From NCBI GenBank assembly GCA_938023895.1, contig CALJDH010000144.1, positions 1 to 5,946 on the forward strand: DNA of 5,946 nt, written 5' to 3'. The notes beneath the pieces are model-generated. The model saw only the letters and a list, made by a program, of their open reading frames with translations. It was not told the origin of the DNA and made no database searches. The stretch is from an uncultured Aliiroseovarius sp. (GTDB taxonomy: Bacteria > Pseudomonadota > Alphaproteobacteria > Rhodobacterales > Rhodobacteraceae). The translations under genes were made by a program, and so were the position numbers. This document shows, one piece after another, positions 1 to 4,915 of this stretch (position 1 is the first letter of the stretch; each line of letters opens with the position of its first letter).

Positions 1-942
1 CGGCTTGAGGCCGAACTGGCCGACCTGCACCGCAAGGAAGCCGCGCTGGTCTTCACCTCGGCCTACATCGCCAACGACGCGACCCTGTCGACGCTGCCGA
101 AACTGTTCCCCGGCCTGATCATCTATTCGGACGCGTTGAACCACGCTTCGATGATCGAAGGCGTGCGCCGCAATGGCGGCGCCAAGCGTATCTTCCGCCA
201 CAATGACGTCGCCCATCTGCGCGAACTTTTGGAAGCCGACGATCCCGCCGCGCCGAAACTGATCGCCTTTGAAAGCGTCTACTCGATGGACGGCGATTTC
301 GGCCCGATTGAAGAGATCTGCGATCTGGCAGACGAATTCGGCGCACTGACCTATATCGACGAAGTCCACGCTGTGGGCATGTATGGCCCGCGCGGGGCAG
401 GGGTCACCGAGCGTGACAATCTGGCCCATCGGATCGACATCATCAACGGCACATTGGCGAAAGCCTATGGCGTCATGGGCGGCTATATCGCGGCCTCGGC
501 CAAGATGTGTGATGCGGTACGTTCTTATGCGCCCGGTTTCATCTTCACGACCTCTCTGCCGCCGTCGGTGGCGGCTGCGGCTGCAGCATCGGTTAAGCAT
601 CTGAAGACCGATCAGTCGCTGCGCGACCAACACCAGACCCAAGCCAAGATCCTAAAGACCCGCCTGAAAGGGATGGGGCTGCCGATCATCGATCACGGCT
701 CGCACATTGTGCCGGTGATCGTTGGGGATCCGGTCCACACCAAGCAGCTGTCGGATATGTTGTTGGAAAACTTCGGAATTTACGTCCAGCCGATCAACTT
801 CCCGACGGTTCCACGCGGCACTGAACGGCTGCGGTTTACGCCGTCGCCGGTTCACGGCCCGGACGAAATGGACAAGCTTGTCCGCGCGCTCGACAGCCTA
901 TGGTCACATTGTGAGCTAAATCGTGCCGAACTCTCAGCTTAA
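1..942 (+). CDS. hemA: 5-aminolevulinate synthase (ALAS), partial, 5' end outside the window
   Basis: PLP-dependent enzyme of the alpha-oxoamine synthase family. It condenses glycine with succinyl-CoA to 5-aminolevulinate, the committed step of the C4 route to heme and other tetrapyrroles, in the cytoplasm. The frame is open from base 1 and ends at TAA 940-942, giving 313 visible residues. Visible active-site motifs are [11 protein letters not shown] (His at fragment residue 48), [12 protein letters not shown] (Asp120, His123) and [13 protein letters not shown] (Lys154, which forms the Schiff base with PLP). Adding 94 puts these at 142, 214, 217 and 248, the numbering I recall for the Rhodobacter capsulatus enzyme, so about 94 residues are missing and the full protein would be near 407 residues. 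The C-terminal domain includes the family-typical [21 protein letters not shown] or TTG codons inside (e.g. 136) are not the real start because the homologous N-terminal sequence continues upstream to base 1. The paralogue Kbl (KBL/AKB ligase) is less likely given the NFPTVPRG stretch. Confidence 0.96.
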   Translation, partial: RLEAELADLHRKEAALVFTSAYIANDATLSTLPKLFPGLIIYSDALNHASMIEGVRRNGGAKRIFRHNDVAHLRELLEADDPAAPKLIAFESVYSMDGDFGPIEEICDLADEFGALTYIDEVHAVGMYGPRGAGVTERDNLAHRIDIINGTLAKAYGVMGGYIAASAKMCDAVRSYAPGFIFTTSLPPSVAAAAAASVKHLKTDQSLRDQHQTQAKILKTRLKGMGLPIIDHGSHIVPVIVGDPVHTKQLSDMLLENFGIYVQPINFPTVPRGTERLRFTPSPVHGPDEMDKLVRALDSLWSHCELNRAELSA

Positions 943-951
943 GCTGAAAGT
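930..951. repeat. Palindrome over the hemA stop codon
   Basis: TCAGCTTAAGCTGA at 934-947 is a perfect 14-bp palindrome. It extends to 930-951 with a single mismatched pair (C933/A948) through ACT...AGT. The hemA TAA lies at its centre. It has no loop and no T-run directly after it (a five-T run follows only at 964-968), so it is a weak terminator candidate. It could be a protein-binding dyad or a 3'-end mRNA structure. The symmetry is seen directly; the function is unknown. Confidence 0.5.
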
Positions 952-980
952 TAATGTGCACAATTTTTAGTGATGTGTTA

Positions 981-998
981 GTTTCCCTTCAGGGAAAC
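981..998. repeat. Perfect inverted repeat upstream of the rodZ-like gene
   Basis: GTTTCCCT (981-988) and AGGGAAAC (991-998) are exact reverse complements separated by TC. The repeat lies in the 108-bp gap between hemA and the rodZ-like gene, ending 52 bp before the chosen start at 1051. No T-run follows, so it is not a canonical intrinsic terminator. It may be an operator for the downstream gene or the stem of an RNA hairpin in the hemA-rodZ leader. The short 8-bp palindrome TGTGCACA at 955-962 lies in the same gap. I see no convincing -35/-10 pair here. Confidence 0.5.
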
Positions 999-1038
999 GA
1001 TGGACCACGAATCGTGCCCTAGGGACAAAAAAGGCATC

Positions 1039-1043
1039 AGGAG
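1039..1043 (+). promoter_or_regulatory. Ribosome binding site that decides the rodZ-like start
   Basis: AGGAG lies 7 nt before ATG 1051, an ideal Shine-Dalgarno spacing. The earlier in-frame ATG at 1000 has only a weak AGGGA close to it, inside the inverted repeat. This supports initiation at 1051 rather than 1000. Confidence 0.75.
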
Positions 1044-1050
1044 CAGTCGC

Positions 1051-2259
1051 ATGATCGGGCGTTGGAGCACGTCTCAGGTCGAGGAGGAAGAACAACCCAC
1101 CGGGTTTGATTCCTACGAGGTCCTGTTGGGCGACGTGATGCGCGGCGAGCGTGCTACGCTTGGCAAGTCTCTTCTCGACGTTCAGCGCGAACTGAAAATC
1201 AAAGCCTCTTACATCGCAGCGATTGAAAACGCAGACCCCACGGCCTTCGCGTCGCAGGGGTTTGTCGCGGGTTACGTGCGTTCCTATGCGCGCTATCTGG
1301 GGCTTGATCCCGAATGGGCCTATTCGACTTTCTGCGCCGAGGCAGGATTTGAAGTTGATCGCGGCCTGTCCAATGGGCTGGTCAGCGAGAAGAGGGTGCG
1401 GCGCACCTCTGAACACCGCGGAGATCCCCTGTCCAACCCTAACGCAACCTGGGTCCCCCAGAAGGAAAGCATTTTCGCCGGCATCGAGCCGGGCGCAATC
1501 GGATCGATTTCGATGCTGCTTTTGCTGATTGGTGGGCTGGGTTATGGCGGATGGGCCATGCTGAAGGAGGTTCAGCGGGTTGATTTCGCACCGATCGAAC
1601 AAACGCCGGGTGTGTTGTCTGAGCTGCCTGAGCTGGAAAATGCCCCCCTTTCCGCCGAAGGTGAAGGTACCCAAGTCGCCGCCGCAGGCCTGACCGCGCC
1701 GCCGACTGTCGAGGCTCTGGACCGTCTCTATCGCCCGCAGGCGCTGGACGTGCCGGTTCTGACCCATCGCGACGCACCGATTTCGACACTGAACCCGAAC
1801 TCGGTTGGCGTCCTTGCTGGGCTGCAAACGCCTGAGCTTCCTGTCATCGAAGAAAGCTTCCCGGAAAGCGACACACGCCTTGCCAGCGCGGCGCCGGTCG
1901 CAGGCAAAGTTCAGGTGCTGGGGGCAGATGCCGCCGACGTGGCTGTGTTTGCCGTCCGCCCGTCATGGGTTCGTATCCAGACCGCCGATGGCAGCGTGAT
2001 TTTCGAAAAGATCCTCGACGCGGGCGAAACCTATGTCCTGCCGAAGACCGAGCAGGCCCCGATCATGCGGTCCGGGAATGCAGGCTCCATTTATTTTGCG
2101 GTGAATGGTGCGGCTTACGGCCCAGCCGGCGATGGCGCGACTGTCGTTAAGAATATTGCCCTGTCTCAGGATGCGGTGCGTGAGAGCTTTGCACTTGCCG
2201 ATCTGGAAGGCGATGCCGATCTGGCAACTGTCGTGGCCGAGCTGCAAGCCGCCGAATAA
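1051..2259 (+). CDS. rodZ: RodZ-like membrane protein with N-terminal HTH and C-terminal DUF4115
   Basis: Predicted 402-residue bitopic inner-membrane protein with RodZ architecture. In order: an acidic N-terminus; an XRE-like helix-turn-helix (HTH_25 type) at about residues 25-100, with LGKSLLDVQRELKIKASYIA and GYVRSYARYLGLDP; a basic stretch; one membrane helix at about 150-170 (ISMLLLLIGGLGYGGW); a Pro/Ala/Glu-rich periplasmic linker at about 171-295; and a C-terminal DUF4115 beta domain at about 298-375 (VRPSWVRIQTADG, NGAAYGP). In other bacteria RodZ binds MreB through the HTH and supports rod shape and peptidoglycan elongation. Start 1051 was preferred over ATG 1000 because of the AGGAG at 7-nt spacing and because the protein then begins MIGR, as I recall for relatives. 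The gene precedes ispG, the same order as rodZ-ispG in Escherichia coli, which strengthens the call. The linker is expected to vary between species. A transcription-factor role for the HTH cannot be excluded. Confidence 0.82.
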   Translation: MIGRWSTSQVEEEEQPTGFDSYEVLLGDVMRGERATLGKSLLDVQRELKIKASYIAAIENADPTAFASQGFVAGYVRSYARYLGLDPEWAYSTFCAEAGFEVDRGLSNGLVSEKRVRRTSEHRGDPLSNPNATWVPQKESIFAGIEPGAIGSISMLLLLIGGLGYGGWAMLKEVQRVDFAPIEQTPGVLSELPELENAPLSAEGEGTQVAAAGLTAPPTVEALDRLYRPQALDVPVLTHRDAPISTLNPNSVGVLAGLQTPELPVIEESFPESDTRLASAAPVAGKVQVLGADAADVAVFAVRPSWVRIQTADGSVIFEKILDAGETYVLPKTEQAPIMRSGNAGSIYFAVNGAAYGPAGDGATVVKNIALSQDAVRESFALADLEGDADLATVVAELQAAE

Positions 2260-2282
2260 TCACTTAATAGTCGATCTGTTCT

Positions 2283-2312
2283 CGCGCGTACCTTGTCGCA
2301 GGTACGAACGCG
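2283..2312. repeat. Stem-loop between the rodZ-like gene and ispG
   Basis: CGTACCT (2287-2293) pairs with AGGTACG (2300-2306) around the 6-nt loop TGTCGC. CGCG on the outside (2283-2286 and 2309-2312) extends the stem across a two-base AA bulge. No T-run follows, so a simple terminator is unlikely. The dyad overlaps the possible ispG promoter at 2293-2320, which would fit an operator or a leader structure. The pairing is seen directly; the function is inferred. Confidence 0.5.
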
Positions 2313-2320
2313 GGTTATCT
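2293..2320 (+). promoter_or_regulatory. Possible sigma-70-type promoter for ispG
   Basis: TTGTCG (2293-2298) and TTATCT (2315-2320) are separated by 16 bp and resemble -35 and -10 boxes. They would place a transcript start near 2327, about 28 nt before the ispG ATG. The -35 box falls in the loop and right arm of the stem-loop at 2283-2312. The boxes are only moderate matches, and ispG may equally be transcribed from upstream. Confidence 0.3.
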
Positions 2321-2354
2321 GTCTGAGCAAGAGAAGCCAGCTGGAATTCTACAC

Positions 2355-3470
2355 ATGTCTCACAATCCCATTCGTCCGTGGCGTGACATCGAACGCCGGA
2401 AATCCCGGCAGATCATGGTGGGCAATGTGCCTGTAGGTGGCGGTGCGCCGATCGCGGTGCAGACCATGACCAACACAGACAGTTCGGACGTAAAGGCCAC
2501 GCTGGGACAGGTGCTTGCCGCCGCAGATGCGGGCGCTGATATCGTCCGCATCTCTTGCCCGGATGTGGGCTCGACCACCGCGTTGAAAGAGATTGTCGCC
2601 GAAAGCCCGGTGCCCATCGTGGCCGACATCCACTTCCACTACAAACGCGCGATTGAGGCCGCCGAGGCCGGTGCTGCCTGCCTGCGGATCAATCCCGGAA
2701 ATATCGGCGATGCTGGCCGTGTTCGCGAAGTGATCAAGGCAGCCAAGGATCATGGCTGCTCGATCCGTATCGGCGTAAATGCGGGCTCGCTTGAAAAGCA
2801 TCTGCTCGAAAAATATGGCGAACCTTGCCCCGAGGCGATGGTGGAAAGCGGGTTGGAGCATATCCGCATTCTGGAAGACAACGATTTCCACGAATACAAG
2901 ATCAGCGTGAAGGCATCCGATGTGTTCCTGTCCGCTGCCGCCTATCACGGTATTGCTGAGGCCACCGACGCCCCCATCCATCTGGGCATCACCGAAGCAG
3001 GCGGGTTCGTGTCCGGCACGATCAAATCGGCCATCGGTCTGGGCAATCTGCTCTGGGCCGGGATTGGTGACACGATCCGCGTCAGCCTGTCGGCCGACCC
3101 CGTGGAGGAAGTAAAAGTCGGCTACGAGATTCTGAAATCTCTTGGCTTGCGCCACCGCGGCGTGAACATCATCTCGTGTCCGTCCTGCGCGCGTCAGGGT
3201 TTTGACGTGATCAAGACCGTCGCCACGCTGGAAGAACGCCTTGCGCATATCCATACCCCCATGAGCCTGTCGATTATCGGCTGCGTCGTGAACGGCCCGG
3301 GTGAAGCGTTGATGACAGATGTGGGCTTTACCGGTGGTGGTGCTGGATCGGGCATGGTCTATGTCGCGGGCAAACAGGACCATAAGCTCGATAACGACAA
3401 AATGGTCGACCACATCGTAGAGCTGGTTGAGAAACGCGCCTCCGAGATCGAGGCGGAAGCGGCAGAATAG
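2355..3470 (+). CDS. ispG: 4-hydroxy-3-methylbut-2-enyl-diphosphate synthase (IspG/GcpE)
   Basis: Iron-sulfur enzyme of the MEP isoprenoid pathway. It reductively converts methylerythritol cyclodiphosphate (MEcPP) to HMBPP in the cytoplasm, with electrons from flavodoxin or ferredoxin. The 371 residues match the short, two-domain bacterial form (E. coli 372). The N-terminal TIM-barrel runs to about residue 260 ([39 protein letters not shown]). The C-terminal domain carries the [4Fe-4S] ligands Cys275 and Cys278 ([11 protein letters not shown]), Cys310 ([11 protein letters not shown]) and Glu317, each shifted by exactly five from the E. coli ligands. All key residues are present, so it should be functional. 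ATG 2355 fits the family N-terminus ([20 protein letters not shown]), although its ribosome site is weak. The gene follows the rodZ-like gene by 95 bp and ends in TAG, whose last G is already part of the first palindromic element. Confidence 0.98.
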   Translation: MSHNPIRPWRDIERRKSRQIMVGNVPVGGGAPIAVQTMTNTDSSDVKATLGQVLAAADAGADIVRISCPDVGSTTALKEIVAESPVPIVADIHFHYKRAIEAAEAGAACLRINPGNIGDAGRVREVIKAAKDHGCSIRIGVNAGSLEKHLLEKYGEPCPEAMVESGLEHIRILEDNDFHEYKISVKASDVFLSAAAYHGIAEATDAPIHLGITEAGGFVSGTIKSAIGLGNLLWAGIGDTIRVSLSADPVEEVKVGYEILKSLGLRHRGVNIISCPSCARQGFDVIKTVATLEERLAHIHTPMSLSIIGCVVNGPGEALMTDVGFTGGGAGSGMVYVAGKQDHKLDNDKMVDHIVELVEKRASEIEAEAAE

Positions 3471-3529
3471 GGGGCGTTGCCCCCTCGAGCCTGCGGCTCT
3501 CACCCCCAGGATATTTCTGGTAAGAAAAT
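3470..3529 (+). repeat. Dispersed palindromic intergenic element, copy A
   Basis: Two consecutive hairpins followed by a conserved tail. GGGGGC (3470-3475, beginning with the last G of the ispG stop codon) pairs with GCCCCC (3479-3484) around GTT. GAGCC (3487-3491) pairs with GGCTC (3495-3499) around TGC. Then comes CACCCCCAGGATATTT and TAAGAAAAT (3521-3529). The same architecture appears in reverse at 3642-3709. I recall elements of this form (GGGGC..GCCCC, variable hairpin, CCCC.GGATATTT, A-rich tail) at the 3' ends of many Rhodobacterales genes, like REP elements in enterobacteria. A likely role is stabilising or ending the ispG transcript. Confidence 0.7.
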
Positions 3530-3641
3530 AAGAGTTTCTTAACCATATTCCTTCAGGGTGAAATGACGGTACAGGCGGGGACGCCGATGGCCGCGTAAGG
3601 AAATGAGACACTCGTTTCGGGGGGCTTCGTGCCCCCTTTTC
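3530..3641. other. Core between the two palindromic elements, no convincing gene
   Basis: About 110 bp between the inverted elements. It contains TTAACCAT (3539-3546), which resembles a CtrA half-site. It also contains CCTTCAGGG (3550-3558), also found at 986-994, and a short frame ATG 3563 to TAA 3598 (11 residues, MTVQAGTPMAA) with AGGG a few bases ahead. A small hairpin GGCG-GGGA-CGCC follows, and then the terminator at 3619-3640. Too short to support a protein gene. It could be spacer DNA, the last part of the ispG transcript, or a small RNA ending at the terminator. Confidence 0.4.
3619..3640 (+). terminator. Rho-independent terminator
   Basis: GGGGGC (3620-3625) pairs perfectly with GCCCCC (3631-3636) around TTCGT, and TTTT (3637-3640) follows, then CATTTTC. 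G3619 can add a wobble pair. This is the strongest terminator in the window on the plus strand. It lies about 150 bp after the ispG stop, so it may end the ispG transcript or a short transcript from the core. Confidence 0.75.
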
Positions 3642-3725
3642 ATTTTCTTACTTCAAATATCCCGGGGAGCATGAATTTCCGAAGGGAAATCATGTGGGGG
3701 CAGAGCCCCTAACCGGCGCAGCCGG
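3642..3725 (-). repeat. Dispersed palindromic intergenic element, copy B, inverted
   Basis: Read on the minus strand it begins about 40 bp after the stop of the gene at 3767-4138. Three hairpins follow: CCGGC/GCCGG around TGC (3713-3725), GGGGC/GCCCC around TCT (3697-3709), and ATTTCC/GGAAAT around CTTC (3675-3690), which CATG/CATG lengthens across a bulged base. Then comes CCCCGGGATATTT and TAAGAAAAT (3642-3650). GGATATTT, a 4-nt spacer and TAAGAAAAT match copy A exactly in order and spacing, while the middle hairpin differs in sequence. This pattern suggests one family with a conserved frame and variable second stem. The first (CCGGC) hairpin may be extra and not part of the element. Confidence 0.7.
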
Positions 3726-3766
3726 CCATCGCCTTGTTGGGCGCGAGGCACGGCCGAGCGCGCGTT

Positions 3767-4138
3767 TTATTCCGTTGGGATGATGTCCCGTATGGGAAAG
3801 CGCAGTCCGTCTTCTGTGATCAGGGTCAAGCGCGTGCCGTTCAGGACGATCAGATCACAGCGTGTGCTTCCAGTGACGAAAGTGGTGCAGGCGACACCAT
3901 CCTCTTTCAGCTCATAGTGCCCAAGCCACGTGCCGCCTTCGCCGTAGGTGTAGGAGTATTCTCCATTCGCCGCGTAGACGGACCGCCCATTGTCGAAGAA
4001 TACGAGAGTGTTCCCTACCAATTGGTCGCGCAGCTCTGATGTCGAGAGTGGCTGATCGCCCCCGCGCGTGTTCCAATCGCTTGCGGCGACAAGGGTGGGA
4101 AAGGCGCAAAGTATGATGGCTAAGGGGGGCAAACGCAT
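3767..4138 (-). CDS. Small secreted protein of unknown function
   Basis: I do not recognise the family with certainty. The 123 residues begin with a clear Sec signal peptide (short basic start, hydrophobic stretch through LAIILCAFPTLVAA) with likely cleavage after Ala19 (V-A-A). The lone Cys11 is not in a lipobox, so it is not a lipoprotein. The mature part of about 104 residues is probably periplasmic, all-beta in character (NTLVFFDNGRSVYAANGEY, GEGGTWLGHYEL) and has two cysteines, Cys84 and Cys94, which could form a disulfide. The layout 'NTL..F..G....G..G.W....DG..C' resembles small secreted proteobacterial proteins of DUF995 or lipocalin-like type, but this is only an impression. Start ATG 4138 is supported by GGAG (complement of 4145-4148) at 6 nt. 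It lies 79 bp downstream of the DUF1289 gene, so it could share the operon or have its own promoter. It converges with ispG. Confidence 0.75.
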   Translation of the reverse strand: MRLPPLAIILCAFPTLVAASDWNTRGGDQPLSTSELRDQLVGNTLVFFDNGRSVYAANGEYSYTYGEGGTWLGHYELKEDGVACTTFVTGSTRCDLIVLNGTRLTLITEDGLRFPIRDIIPTE

Positions 4139-4217
4139 GAGACGCTCCAGATACTTGTCGGGGAAGTCTAGCGTGCCATGCCATGACGTGCTGTCACGTT
4201 GCGGTGAAGGGCAGTGA

Positions 4218-4451
4218 TCAGCCTTGGTTCAGGCGTGCCCGCCGTCCACCGCGCCGCTTGGTGAGGCTCGACTTGCGGGCCGGCAGGTCTTCCATGATGC
4301 GCGCGCGGTCTGCGTCGCTCATGCGGGACCAGCCACCGATTTCTTCAATCGTACGGTAGCAGCCAGTGCAGATCCGCGCCTCTGGGTGAACCACGCAGAT
4401 CTTCACACAGGGGCTTGCGATTTCGTTACGTTTCCAGACGTCGTCTGTCAT
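4218..4451 (-). CDS. DUF1289 (YdhL-type) four-cysteine protein
   Basis: Small cytoplasmic protein of 77 residues with the DUF1289 signature: SPCVKICVVHP...ICTGCYRTIEEIGGW. Its four cysteines at 15, 19, 28 and 31 (CxxxC, CxxC) probably bind a metal, zinc or an iron-sulfur cluster; the biochemical role of the family is not established to my knowledge. The C-terminus is strongly basic (KRRGGRRARLNQG), which would suit nucleic-acid contact. ATG 4451 was chosen because the DUF1289 homology begins just after it. Its A is the last base of the ruvX TGA (TGATG), and GAGG lies 8 nt ahead, inside ruvX. The same frame is open further upstream to 4595, but that part is a shadow of ruvX. It is the third gene of a coupled operon ccmI-ruvX-DUF1289. 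Confidence 0.9.
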   Translation of the reverse strand: MTDDVWKRNEIASPCVKICVVHPEARICTGCYRTIEEIGGWSRMSDADRARIMEDLPARKSSLTKRRGGRRARLNQG

Positions 4452-4915
4452 CACAGATGCCTCAACCGGTCCAATACACCTTGCAGGATATACCCGGCGG
4501 CCACGTGATCGATGACCTCCGCGCGACGCTTTCGAGACGTATCCGCCTCGAGTAGGGCACGTTCGGCAGCCACGGTGGACAGGCGTTCGTCCCAAAAGCC
4601 GATGGGCAGGTCGGTCAGTTTCTCAAGATTGCGTGCAAAGGCACGGGTGGACTGGCAGCGCGGACCTTCCGTGCCGTCCATATTGCGGGGCAGACCCAGC
4701 ACCAGCCCACCCAATTGCCGACCCTTGGCGATCTCAAGCAGGCGTTCGGCGTCCAGCGTGAACTTCTTGCGCTTGATGGTTTCCAGCGGCGTGGCCACCT
4801 GACGGAAACTGTCCGAGACCGCGACGCCGATGGTTTTGGTTCCCAGATCCAGCCCGGCAAGGGCGGTCATGGGGGGCAGGGCGGTTGCGAACTCTTCGAT
4901 GCTCTCACAGATCAT
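4451..4915 (-). CDS. ruvX: RuvX/YqgF, putative pre-16S rRNA nuclease / Holliday junction resolvase fold
   Basis: Cytoplasmic RNase H-fold nuclease of the YqgF family. Family members process the 5' end of 16S rRNA (E. coli) and have been described as Holliday-junction resolvase-like. The 154 residues carry the expected motifs: [15 protein letters not shown] (Asp23), [18 protein letters not shown] (about 71-88), [10 protein letters not shown] (Glu110) and [10 protein letters not shown] (Asp136), giving the acidic triad Asp23/Glu110/Asp136. Start ATG 4915 overlaps the ccmI stop by 4 nt (ATGA), and the extra N-terminus MICESIEEF agrees with what I recall from Rhodobacterales orthologues. An alternative Met16 would still keep the first motif. 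The gene stops at TGA 4451, sharing one base with the next start. It is probably expressed by coupled translation from the ccmI transcript. Confidence 0.95.
   Translation of the reverse strand: MICESIEEFATALPPMTALAGLDLGTKTIGVAVSDSFRQVATPLETIKRKKFTLDAERLLEIAKGRQLGGLVLGLPRNMDGTEGPRCQSTRAFARNLEKLTDLPIGFWDERLSTVAAERALLEADTSRKRRAEVIDHVAAGYILQGVLDRLRHL

Noticed and set aside
1000..1050. Upstream ATG at 1000 as the start of the rodZ-like gene
   Set aside because: It overlaps the inverted-repeat region and has a poor ribosome site, while ATG 1051 has AGGAG at 7-nt spacing and gives the expected N-terminus.
967..1827. 286-residue open frame on the minus strand opposite the rodZ-like gene
   Set aside because: Its composition is rich in Arg, Gln and Cys with no recognisable domain, while the plus strand has a coherent HTH-TM-DUF4115 protein with a good ribosome site.
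2349..3611. 420-residue open frame on the minus strand opposite ispG
   Set aside because: It is antisense to the fully recognisable ispG, has no family motifs and arises from high-GC third-position codon bias.
3608..3679. Hydrophobic 23-residue frame starting with MRHSFRGAS
   Set aside because: It runs straight through the terminator and copy B, has no properly spaced ribosome site, and is best explained as chance.
3741..3763. GCGCG/CGCGC hairpin just after the secreted-protein stop as a terminator
   Set aside because: The stem is only 5 bp with a 13-nt loop and no T-run on the minus strand; such pairing is common in GC-rich DNA.
4139..4217. Possible minus-strand promoter before the secreted-protein gene (GTGACA ... 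TAGACT)
   Set aside because: The spacing is 21 bp, too long for sigma-70, and no sigma-54 or other consensus fits.
4452..4595. 48-residue N-terminal extension of the DUF1289 protein
   Set aside because: The extension is a shadow of ruvX in another frame; homology starts just after ATG 4451, which also has the TGATG overlap and a ribosome site.
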